Positions 16,842 to 24,379 of a DNA stretch of 64,000 bases are shown in pieces. Every line of letters begins with the position of its first letter. Position 1 is the first letter of the stretch. Origin of the DNA: Microbacterium sp. Bi121 (GTDB taxonomy: Bacteria; Actinomycetota; Actinomycetes; Actinomycetales; Microbacteriaceae); contig NZ_CAKKLJ010000001.1 in assembly GCF_918698005.1 (NCBI RefSeq), positions 124,001 to 188,000 on the forward strand, written 5' to 3'. The position numbers and the translations under genes were made by a program. The notes beneath the pieces are model-generated. The model ran no database searches. It was not told the DNA's origin and saw only the letters and a list, made by a program, of their open reading frames with translations.

Positions 16842-18302
16842 TCACACGACGGGCGTCACGTCCACCTCGGCGACCCGGTCGGTGAACGCCTGCTTCGGAA
16901 CGAACAGCAGCAGCACCGCGGCGAGCAGCGCTGTCACGCCGCAGACGATCCAGACGGTGAAGTAGCCCGCCAGCGAACCCGCTGTCCCCTCGGCACCGCC
17001 TGAGGTCGAGGCAACCCCGTGCAGCAGCGCGATGCCGAACACGCACGAGGCGATCGCGCCACCGACCGTCTTCACCGAGTTGGTCAGTCCCGTCGCGACA
17101 CCGGTCTGGGTCTCGGGAGCGGCGGACGCCGCGGCCGCCGGGAGAGCGGCGACCAGCGCACCGGATCCGAGCCCGACGATCACCATGTTGACGATGACCT
17201 GCAGATACGCATCGTGGAACGGCAGGAACAGCAGGAACCCGATCGCGACCAGCGCGGATGCTCCGATCAGGGTGACCCGGGGTGTCGCGGGCCGCGCGAT
17301 CACGGGGAAAAGCAGCGCGCCGGCGATCATGCCGATCAGGTAGATGCCGATGATCAGCGAGGTCGCGAACCCCGTCGTTCCCAACCCGTAGCCGTACACC
17401 TCGGGGTCGGTCCGCGCGAACGTCGACAGCGGCGCCTGTGCGCCGAGCACGCTGACGCCGAACAGGCCAGCGGTCAGGAACACAGGGCCGAGCGCCGGCG
17501 AGCGGAACATCCGCACATCGATCAGCGGGTCGTCGTGGCGCAGCTCCCACAGCACGAACGGCACGATCAGCAGCAGCCCGAGCACGACGACGGCCCACGA
17601 CCACGGGTTCACGAGTCCCCCGTCGAGTCGAAGCAGGCTGAGGCCTCCGGTGAAGCAGATCAGCGCCATCGAGATGAGCACGAGCCCCACGGTGTCGAGG
17701 ACGCCGCCATTCTGCTCCGGCGACTCCTTCACCCCGAACAGGATCACGAAGAAGCACACGACGACCAGCAGCGCCGGGATGAGCAGCACGATCGTCAACG
17801 GCAGCACATCGATGAGCGCGCCGCCCAGCAGCGCGCCGAGGATCGCCCCGCCCTCGAGCGCTGCGACCAGGAGTCCCGCCGCCCGCGCCGTGATGACAGA
17901 CCGCCCCTCCATCCGACGCGAGCGCGACCAGATCAGGGCGATCTCCAGAGGCAGCCAGACGACGTAGAACCCCATCAGCGTCCACGCGATCAAGAACACC
18001 CAGAACGAATCCGTGAACGGCAGCGCCAGCGCAGCGGCTGCGGTCAGGGCCGTGGAGATAAGCAGCATCCGCTTGTGGCCGACCATGTCGCCGAGTTTCG
18101 CGAATGCCGGAACGACCAGCGCCGAGAGCATAAGCTGCGTGCCCTCGAACCAGTTGACGTCGGCGTCGTGGATCTGCAGGTTACGCGCGATGTCGGACAG
18201 CATCGGCGTGTAATAGCCCTGCAGGACGCCGCTGGTGAACTCGACGAACGCGAGGAATCCGACGACGGCGGCGAGCGCGCCCAGGGTCGCGGTACGGGGC
18301 AT
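16842..18302 (-). CDS. DHA2-family MFS exporter
   Basis: 486 residues with about 14 membrane segments. The early loop reads KLGDMVGHKRM, a motif-A variant, and YVVWLPLEIALIWSRSRR follows; the second half includes LGSGALVAALPAA. It is a proton-linked exporter of the EmrB/QacA class with unknown substrate. GGAG lies 5 nt before the ATG at 18302 (a second ATG at 18305 directly precedes it). It stands alone; the M20 peptidase gene upstream ends 25 bp before it in the same direction. Confidence 0.88.
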   Translation of the reverse strand: MPRTATLGALAAVVGFLAFVEFTSGVLQGYYTPMLSDIARNLQIHDADVNWFEGTQLMLSALVVPAFAKLGDMVGHKRMLLISTALTAAAALALPFTDSFWVFLIAWTLMGFYVVWLPLEIALIWSRSRRMEGRSVITARAAGLLVAALEGGAILGALLGGALIDVLPLTIVLLIPALLVVVCFFVILFGVKESPEQNGGVLDTVGLVLISMALICFTGGLSLLRLDGGLVNPWSWAVVVLGLLLIVPFVLWELRHDDPLIDVRMFRSPALGPVFLTAGLFGVSVLGAQAPLSTFARTDPEVYGYGLGTTGFATSLIIGIYLIGMIAGALLFPVIARPATPRVTLIGASALVAIGFLLFLPFHDAYLQVIVNMVIVGLGSGALVAALPAAAASAAPETQTGVATGLTNSVKTVGGAIASCVFGIALLHGVASTSGGAEGTAGSLAGYFTVWIVCGVTALLAAVLLLFVPKQAFTDRVAEVDVTPVV

Positions 18303-18327
18303 CATTGCTCCATTCGGGTCAGGCGGG

Positions 18328-19662
18328 TCAGTCGAGGTGCTCGAGCAGAGCCCGGTGGAACATCTCGCCTCGCTCGAGCGTAGCGATCTCGACGCTCTCA
18401 TCCACGCCATGAATCGCCGCGCGCTGCGCGTTCGACATCTCCAGCGGCGCGAACCGGTACACCGCGGGCGAGAACCGGTGGAAGTGACGCGAGTCGGTCG
18501 CCGCCATCATCACGTACGGGACGGGCCGCACGCCGGGGAAGGCCTCCTCCAGCGCGCGGCCGAGCAGCGCGAACTGCTCGTTGTCGGTCGGAGACTCCGG
18601 TGACGGCTCGCTGCCCTCGAGGACGTCGATCGAGACCAGCGGGTCACGGATACGGCGCCGCACACGTGCGACGGCGTCGTCGACGGTCTCGCCGAGTGCG
18701 ATGCGCAGGTTCACGGTGGCGGATGCCTGGGAGGGGATGACGTTGGCCGCGGTTCCTCCTGACTGCATCGTGGGAGCGACCGTCGTCCTGACCATCGCCG
18801 CGGGCTCCCCGCCGAGCGCGGCGAAGATGCGGGCATTCAACGGCGGCACGGCCGCGAGCACCTTCAGCAGCAGCCGCGACGGCCCTGTCGCCTGCTCGGA
18901 GAACTGCGACAGCATCCGCGAGATCGCCTTCGGCGTGTGGGGCCGGAACGTGCCGGGGCCCAACCGATTCACGGCCCGTGCGATGCGGCGCACCGCGGTC
19001 AGAGCGGGCGGTGCCGACGCGTGCCCGCCGTCACCCCGCGCACTGAGGCGGAGCGTCAGCACGCCCTTCTCCCCCACGCCGATCATCGCCGCTCGTCCCT
19101 GCACGAACGACAGCGGAGCATCCACCACCGCCCCGCCCTCATCGACGACGAGCCACGGAACGAGCCCACGCTCCTGGAAGACCCGCGCGATCTCGACCGC
19201 TGCCGCCCCGAACGTCTCCTCGTTCCCGCCGAACGACAGGTACACGTCGCGCGCCGGCGTGAACCCGGCGGCGAGCAGGTTCTCGACGGCTTCGAGCACG
19301 ACGATCAGCGGACCCTTGTCGTCGAGCGTCCCGCGGCCGTAGACCCGACCGTCAGCGATCGTGCCGGCGAACGGCGGGTGGGTCCACGGGTCGGACTCGT
19401 CGACGGGCACGACGTCGTAGTGCGCCATGAGCACGAGAGGCGCGGCATCCGATGCGCTCCTCCAGCGGAACAGCAGCCCGAGGTCCGTGTGACGCTCGAG
19501 CTCGAGATGCTCGTGCGTGAGCGGGTAGAGGTCGGCGATGAGCGAGACGAAGTCCTCGAACGGCTGCATCCCTCGCTGCTCGAGCTCGGCCGACACGGTC
19601 GGCAGCTGGATCATGCGTGAAAGGCGTTCGGCGATGCCGGGGCGTGCGACGACAGCGTGCAT
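18328..19662 (-). CDS. M20-family metallopeptidase (carboxypeptidase S-like)
   Basis: 444 residues. Metal ligands and catalytic residues appear as MAHYDVVPVD, GRGTLDDKG and FGGNEETFG, then a dimerisation domain (GVGEKGVLTLRLSARGDGGHASAPP) and a late HFHRFSPAVYRFAP segment. These fit the Cps1/PM20 branch of zinc peptidases and amidohydrolases. No signal peptide, so it acts in the cytoplasm. TAGCAT ends 6 nt before the ATG, a leaderless start. The DHA2 exporter downstream could be co-transcribed. Confidence 0.9.
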   Translation of the reverse strand: MHAVVARPGIAERLSRMIQLPTVSAELEQRGMQPFEDFVSLIADLYPLTHEHLELERHTDLGLLFRWRSASDAAPLVLMAHYDVVPVDESDPWTHPPFAGTIADGRVYGRGTLDDKGPLIVVLEAVENLLAAGFTPARDVYLSFGGNEETFGAAAVEIARVFQERGLVPWLVVDEGGAVVDAPLSFVQGRAAMIGVGEKGVLTLRLSARGDGGHASAPPALTAVRRIARAVNRLGPGTFRPHTPKAISRMLSQFSEQATGPSRLLLKVLAAVPPLNARIFAALGGEPAAMVRTTVAPTMQSGGTAANVIPSQASATVNLRIALGETVDDAVARVRRRIRDPLVSIDVLEGSEPSPESPTDNEQFALLGRALEEAFPGVRPVPYVMMAATDSRHFHRFSPAVYRFAPLEMSNAQRAAIHGVDESVEIATLERGEMFHRALLEHLD

Positions 19663-19694
19663 GGGCTCATGCTATCGGCGCGCTGTCGCCGCCC

Positions 19695-20576
19695 TCAGCG
19701 CCAGAGCGTGAGCTTGTCGGGGTTGCGGACGAGGTAGATCTCGGTGATCCTGTCGCCCGCGACATCGACCGAGATGACCGAGTCGGCACGGCCGTCGACA
19801 CGCACGAGGAATGCCAATCCTTCTGGCGTCAGCGTCGGCTCGATGGTCGCCGTCGGCTCGAGGTGCGGAACGCCGAGCAGGAACCGTGCCACCCTGTCGG
19901 CTCCGAACACCGGGCGACGGGCAGCCGAGATCTTGCCGCCGCCGTCCGAGCGCAGCACGACGTCCGGATCCAGGATCCCGATGAGCGCGGCGAGGTCGCC
20001 CGTCGCCGTCGCCTCGGCGAAGGCGCGCGCAACGGCGTCGTGCTGCTCGCGCGAGGCGATGCCCGCGCGCCGTTCGCGGATGCGTCGACGCGCCTGCGAT
20101 GCGAGCTGCCTGGTCGCGTCGGGGCTCCGTCCGACGGTCTCGGCTATCTCGGCGAACGGCACGGCGAAGACGTCGTGCAGCACGAACGCGACGCGTTCGG
20201 CCGGGGTGAGCGACTCCAGAACCACCAAGAGCGCCACGCTCACCGATTCGTCGAGCGTCACCCGGTCGAGCGGGTCGACCGGAACGGATGCCGCGATGGC
20301 CGACTCCCCCGGCACGGGCTCTGGCAGCCACTCGCCGACGTACCGTTCGCGTCGGGCTCGCGCGGAGCCGAGCAGATCGAGACACACCCGCCCGGCGACC
20401 CTGGTCAGCCAGGCCGCTGGATTGTCGATGCGGGCGCGCTCCTCCGCCGGCATCCGGTACCAGCGCAGGTAGGTCTCCTGCACGGCATCCTCAGCGTCGG
20501 CGACCGTGCCGAGCATCCGATAGCCGAGCGCGAGCAGCGTCCGCCGCTCCGCCTCGAGGTCGTCGATCGCGTCCAT
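19695..20576 (-). CDS. ECF41-type RNA polymerase sigma factor
   Basis: 293 residues. Sigma region 2 (LLALGYRMLGTVADAEDAVQ) and region 4 (VFAVPFAEIAETVGRSPDATRQ) are followed by a SnoaL-like C-terminal domain that acts as a built-in regulator in this group. All three ECF41 signatures are visible: WLPEP in the linker, DGGGK and NPDKL in the tail. GGGAGG lies about 10 nt before the ATG at 20576. No anti-sigma gene is adjacent, as expected for ECF41. The divergent operon carries a matching promoter, and so does this gene (see site entries). Confidence 0.95.
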   Translation of the reverse strand: MDAIDDLEAERRTLLALGYRMLGTVADAEDAVQETYLRWYRMPAEERARIDNPAAWLTRVAGRVCLDLLGSARARRERYVGEWLPEPVPGESAIAASVPVDPLDRVTLDESVSVALLVVLESLTPAERVAFVLHDVFAVPFAEIAETVGRSPDATRQLASQARRRIRERRAGIASREQHDAVARAFAEATATGDLAALIGILDPDVVLRSDGGGKISAARRPVFGADRVARFLLGVPHLEPTATIEPTLTPEGLAFLVRVDGRADSVISVDVAGDRITEIYLVRNPDKLTLWR

Positions 20577-20615
20577 CCCGTCACATCCTCCCGCACTTCC
20601 TGCTTCCACGGCTAC

Positions 20616-20642
20616 GACGACGCAGCAAGGGCGAATGTGAGG
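20616..20642 (-). promoter_or_regulatory. Predicted ECF41 promoter of the sigma gene
   Basis: On the minus strand CCTCACA (20642-20636) is followed after 16 nt by CGTC (20619-20616), matching the ECF41 pattern TGTCACA-N16/17-CGTC at five of seven -35 positions. It implies self-activation, with a 5' leader of about 30 nt carrying the GGGAGG site. Confidence 0.7.
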
Positions 20643-20658
20643 TCGCGGCTCACATTCG
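20632..20658. repeat. Perfect inverted repeat uniting two divergent -35 elements
   Basis: CGAATGTGA (20632-20640) and TCACATTCG (20650-20658) are exact inverse copies with a 9-bp spacer. Each arm supplies the -35 core of one of the two divergent ECF41-type promoters. Confidence 0.9.
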
Positions 20659-20674
20659 AGGCGCCTGCATCGTC
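20648..20674 (+). promoter_or_regulatory. Predicted ECF41 promoter of the divergent operon
   Basis: GCTCACA (20648-20654), 16 nt, then CGTC (20671-20674), as expected for ECF41 recognition. It would drive the membrane-protein and NAD(P)-binding genes that start at 20683. Confidence 0.75.
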
Positions 20675-20682
20675 GAAGAGGT

Positions 20683-21135
20683 ATGAGCATGACGATCAGA
20701 CGCATCCTGCTGGGAGTCACCGCAGCGATCGGCACGTTCGTCGGGTTGTGGGCCGCCGCGTGGCCGGCATCCTTCTACGACGCGTTCCCCGGTCTCGGGC
20801 GCATGTGGATCGCCGTGGACGGACCGTTCAACGAGCACCTGATCCGCGACGTCGGAGCGCTGTACCTCGCCTTGGCCGCAGCCAGCGTCGCTGCGGCGTT
20901 CACCCGAGGCCCCGAAGCCGGTCAAGTCGTCGGGGTGGCGTGGACCGTCTTCGGACTGCCGCACCTGATCTACCACGCCACCCAGTTCGGAGGCATGCCG
21001 TTCATCGACGTGATCGGCAACATCATCGGGCTCGGCGGGAGCCTTCTGCTCGGCATCGTGCTCATGCTCCCCGGCCCTCGCGCCGCACACCCCCAGTCCA
21101 CGAGAATCGACAACGAGAAGGAGATCACCACATGA
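20683..21135 (+). CDS. Four-helix membrane protein in the ECF41 operon
   Basis: 150 residues with four hydrophobic segments, approximately at residues 6-26, 55-75, 80-100 and 108-130, and a polar tail. Family not recognised with certainty. It is the first gene after the predicted ECF41 promoter and overlaps the next gene by 4 nt (ATGA), so the two are coupled. ECF41 neighbours are typically small redox or membrane proteins, which fits. Confidence 0.85.
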   Translation: MSMTIRRILLGVTAAIGTFVGLWAAAWPASFYDAFPGLGRMWIAVDGPFNEHLIRDVGALYLALAAASVAAAFTRGPEAGQVVGVAWTVFGLPHLIYHATQFGGMPFIDVIGNIIGLGGSLLLGIVLMLPGPRAAHPQSTRIDNEKEITT

Positions 21136-21878
21136 AGATCGCTATCGCAGGCGGAACAGGAGTCGTGGGCGCACCGACCGTCGACGCGGTGCGGGCAGCC
21201 GGGCATGACGCTGTGATCCTCACGCGCTCCCGGGGCGTCGACCTCCTCACCGGCGCCGGCCTTGATGCCGCCCTCGACGGAGTCGACGCCGTCATCGACA
21301 CCGCGAACGTCTCGACCCTGAACGCGGATGCCGCGATCGCGTTCTTCACGACAGCGACGGGCAACCTGGTGCAGGCCGCCGAGCGCGCCGGCGTGCGACA
21401 CCTCGTGCTGCTCTCGATCGTAGGGATCGACCGGATGCCGTACGACTACTACGCGGGCAAGGTCGCGCAGGAGAAGGTCGTGGAGTCGTCGCCGGTGCCG
21501 TGGACCATCCAGCGCGCCACGCAGTTCCACGAGTTCGCGGCGCAGATGTTCTCCGGCGCCAAGGTCGGTCCTCTGCATCTCGCCCCGCGGGCGCGCACCC
21601 AGCCGATCGCGGCTGCTGAGGTCGGCGAGCGTCTCGCCGACCTGGCATCCGGAACCCCGCAGGGACGCGCCCGCGATATCGCCGGACCGCGCGAGGAGGC
21701 CCTGGATGCCATGGTCAAGGCTTATGCGAACGCCATCGGCCATGGCGGCTGGGTTCCCTCGATCAGCATCCCGACCAAGCAGATGAAGGGGATGCGCGCT
21801 GGGCTGGCGCTGCCCGGCTCGGCTGCCGATCTCGGCACGCAGACCTTTGCGGAGTGGGTCGCCACGCAGCACCCCTGA
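21132..21878 (+). CDS. Atypical SDR, NAD(P)-binding protein
   Basis: 248 residues. The nucleotide-binding glycine motif GGTGVVGAPTV at the N terminus, then GVRHLVLLSIVGIDRMPYDYYAGK and PWTIQRATQFHEFA, match the NmrA-like/YtfG-type atypical short-chain dehydrogenases. These often act as redox sensors or quinone reductases; the substrate here is unknown. AAGGAG lies about 7 nt before the ATG. Second gene of the ECF41-linked operon. Confidence 0.9.
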   Translation: MKIAIAGGTGVVGAPTVDAVRAAGHDAVILTRSRGVDLLTGAGLDAALDGVDAVIDTANVSTLNADAAIAFFTTATGNLVQAAERAGVRHLVLLSIVGIDRMPYDYYAGKVAQEKVVESSPVPWTIQRATQFHEFAAQMFSGAKVGPLHLAPRARTQPIAAAEVGERLADLASGTPQGRARDIAGPREEALDAMVKAYANAIGHGGWVPSISIPTKQMKGMRAGLALPGSAADLGTQTFAEWVATQHP

Positions 21879-21925
21879 CGTCCAGGTCCCGACGTCCAGG
21901 TCGCGAGTCGCGAGAGAATGGACGG

Positions 21926-22942
21926 GTGAGCCTGTTCGCCTTCGCCCCACCCAGCGGCCCGCGGTGGCAGCTCGGCCTGCAGGCGGCGATCGGCATGGCT
22001 GTTCCCATCGCCGTGATGACCCTGCTGGGCGACCCGACGCTCGGCTACATCGCCGGTTCCGGCGCCTTCACCGTGCTGTTCGCAGGCGCGGCCCCTGTCG
22101 TCGATCGTGCCCGCGTGCTGCCGATCGTCGCTGCCGCCCTCATCGTGAGTGCTGCGCTCGGCGCGTTCGCCGGAGCCAGCAGCTGGCTGGTGACCATCGG
22201 CATCGTCGTGATCGCCCTCGTCGCCGCCGGGCTCTCGTTCGGCTTCCGGCTCGGCCCTCCGGGGCCGCTCTTCTTCGTGCTCGTGTTCGGGCTCTCCGCC
22301 CAGGTGACCGGCCACGCTGCGATCGCGCCGCTCACGTACACTGCCGCGATCGCCTCCGGCTGTCTGTTCTCGTACGTGGTCGCGATGTCGCCGCTGCTGA
22401 TCCGACGCGTGCGAGCCCACCCTCCCCGTCCGCTGCGCGAGCTCTTGCCCGGCCCGGCCCTCGATGACGCGTCACGCCTGCTCCTGCTGCGGGTGGTCAT
22501 CGTCGCGCTGCTCGGCGTGCTGATCGGCTTCTTCGTCGACCCCGCGCGCAGCTACTGGATCGTGGGCGCCGCGATCGCCGTGATCGGCGTCGCCGCCGAC
22601 CGCCGCGCGGCTTTCCAGCGCGGCCTGCACCGGATGCTGGGCACCGTGCTCGGCGTCGGCGTGTACGCGCTGCTGGCGCTGCTGCATCCGCACGGACTCT
22701 GGATCGCCCTGCTGCTCGGCATCATGCAGTTCTCCGTTGAACTCGTCGTCGTGCGCCACTACGCGCTGGCGCTGACGATCATCACTCCCCTCGTGCTGCT
22801 GCTCACGGGCGCGGCGACCGGTCAGATCGGATCGATGGACGTGGCCTTCGAGCGGGTCGTCGACACCATCATCGGTGCGGCGCTCGGCGCGGCATCCGGT
22901 GTCCTGCATCCGAAAGAAGTCCCCGCAACGCGCCGGGACTGA
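21926..22942 (+). CDS. FUSC-family membrane protein
   Basis: 338 residues with two blocks of about five to six hydrophobic helices (LGLQAAIGMAVPIAVMTLLG and VVIVALLGVLIGFFVDPARSYW start the blocks), the duplicated layout of the FUSC/aromatic-acid exporter superfamily. Usual members have a cytoplasmic domain between blocks, which is short here. The GTG at 21926 is chosen because the protein-like sequence begins at SLFAFAPP. A direct repeat of GACGTCCAGGTC lies just upstream (from 21879). Substrate unknown. Confidence 0.8.
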   Translation: MSLFAFAPPSGPRWQLGLQAAIGMAVPIAVMTLLGDPTLGYIAGSGAFTVLFAGAAPVVDRARVLPIVAAALIVSAALGAFAGASSWLVTIGIVVIALVAAGLSFGFRLGPPGPLFFVLVFGLSAQVTGHAAIAPLTYTAAIASGCLFSYVVAMSPLLIRRVRAHPPRPLRELLPGPALDDASRLLLLRVVIVALLGVLIGFFVDPARSYWIVGAAIAVIGVAADRRAAFQRGLHRMLGTVLGVGVYALLALLHPHGLWIALLLGIMQFSVELVVVRHYALALTIITPLVLLLTGAATGQIGSMDVAFERVVDTIIGAALGAASGVLHPKEVPATRRD

Positions 22943-22957
22943 CTTAGGGTTGCGATC

Positions 22958-23386
22958 GTGAGGACGTCGATTCGGAGATGGATGCCACGCGCGATCGACG
23001 TCGTCGACGTGTTCGCGTACACGACAGTGCTCGCACTGTTCGTGGAGTTCGCACCCGACATCATCTCGGAGTCCTTCCTCGTGTCGTTCGTGACCGCCAT
23101 CGTGCTGAAGCTCGTGCTCGAGCTCGCTGTGGCAGCGAAGACCCGCATCGTCAAGCGGATCCGAGCAGCTCAGAACCGACGTGGCCGGATCGTCAGCACG
23201 GCCGCTCTCATGCTCACCGCCGGTGCGAGCAAGTTCTTGATCCTGTGGCTCACTGACCTCGTGCTCGGCGACGCCGTCCACCTCGGCGGATTCCTGTCGG
23301 TCACTGTGCTCGTCATCGCGCTGATGCTCACGCGAGAGCTCGTGCGTCGCGCCGTGCGGCCGTCGTCGCTCACGACATCGGCGTGA
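22958..23386 (+). CDS. Small membrane protein of unknown function
   Basis: 142 residues with about four hydrophobic segments (VFAYTTVLALFVEF, SFLVSFVTAIVLKLVLELAV, ILWLTDLVLG, FLSVTVLVIALMLT). A TAGGGT hexamer ends 7 nt before the GTG start. The last 17 nt overlap the end of the convergent LysR gene. I do not recognise the family. Confidence 0.75.
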   Translation: MRTSIRRWMPRAIDVVDVFAYTTVLALFVEFAPDIISESFLVSFVTAIVLKLVLELAVAAKTRIVKRIRAAQNRRGRIVSTAALMLTAGASKFLILWLTDLVLGDAVHLGGFLSVTVLVIALMLTRELVRRAVRPSSLTTSA

Positions 23387-24308
23387 CCGGATGCAGCGTC
23401 TCCGGCGAGCGCGCCGCGAGGTAGTCGGCCGTACTCACGATCACCGCTCGCATCGCGGCGGCCGCGCGGGTCGGGTTCACGTCGCTCCGGTGGGCGAGGA
23501 CGATGGTGCGCTCCAACTGCGGATCCGTCAGCCGCGCTGACCGCAGCGTCGGCCGATCAACGGGCACGGTTGCTGGTACGACGGCGACGCCGAGACCTCG
23601 TTCGACGAATCGCAGCACGGCATCCATCTCGGCGCCCTCGACCACGAGGGATGGCGTCAGCCCCGCAGCCTCGAACGCGGCATCCGTCGCCCCGCGCAGG
23701 TCGTAACTGTCGGCCAGGGCGACCAGCGGCAGCTGGGCCAGCCCCTCGAGGTCGATCGAGCCGTCGGTGATCGGCTGCGCATCCGCCGACGAGACCACGA
23801 CCAGCTCCTCGGTGAGCAGCGGGGTGCGCACGAGCGCGGGGCCCGCGACCGGCTGCCCGTCCGACATCGTGACCAGGGCCATGTCGACGGCCCCACCGGC
23901 GAGCTGCTCGATCAGCAGGTTCGAGCCGCCCTCGACCAGCTGCAGCTCCACGCCAGGGTACGCGTCGTGGAATGCCCGCAGCACCTCGGCGACGAGACTG
24001 ATGCACAGCGTCGGGGTGGCGCCGAGCCGAACGCGACCGCGCTGGAGCCCGGCGAGCTCGGCCATCTCGGAGCGAATGGCCTCGGCATCCGCCAGCATCC
24101 GGCGCGCACGGGGCAGCAGCGTCTCGCCGGCGGCCGTGAGTGAGATATTGCCGCGCGCACGATGGAACAGCTCAGCACCGAGCTCCTGCTCGAGGGTCGA
24201 GATCTGTCGACTGAGCGATGGCTGGGCGAGGTGCAGCTTCTCGGACGCGCGCGTGAAGTGCCCGAGTTCAGCGACCGCGACGAATCCCCTGAGCTGCTCC
24301 AAGTTCAT
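23370..24308 (-). CDS. LysR-family transcriptional regulator
   Basis: 312 residues. The N-terminal winged helix reads MNLEQLRGFVAVAELGHFTRASEKLHLAQPSLSRQ in successive pieces, typical of LysR, followed by a periplasmic-binding-like effector domain (RLGATPTLCISLVAEVL). It is divergent from the flavoprotein gene at 24380, with 71 bp between, the usual layout in which a LysR protein controls the divergent gene in response to a small molecule. Confidence 0.93.
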   Translation of the reverse strand: MNLEQLRGFVAVAELGHFTRASEKLHLAQPSLSRQISTLEQELGAELFHRARGNISLTAAGETLLPRARRMLADAEAIRSEMAELAGLQRGRVRLGATPTLCISLVAEVLRAFHDAYPGVELQLVEGGSNLLIEQLAGGAVDMALVTMSDGQPVAGPALVRTPLLTEELVVVSSADAQPITDGSIDLEGLAQLPLVALADSYDLRGATDAAFEAAGLTPSLVVEGAEMDAVLRFVERGLGVAVVPATVPVDRPTLRSARLTDPQLERTIVLAHRSDVNPTRAAAAMRAVIVSTADYLAARSPETLHPVTPMS

Positions 24309-24379
24309 GCCACCAGTCTATCGTGACTACGCGAACAATGCATTGGAGTTATCGGCTTCCGGTTCTTACCGTTGATCTC

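Noticed and set aside
21879..21905. GACGTCCAGGTC direct repeat as an operator
   Set aside because: It is only two 12-bp copies directly after a stop codon, without symmetry or a promoter nearby; likely a small slippage duplication.
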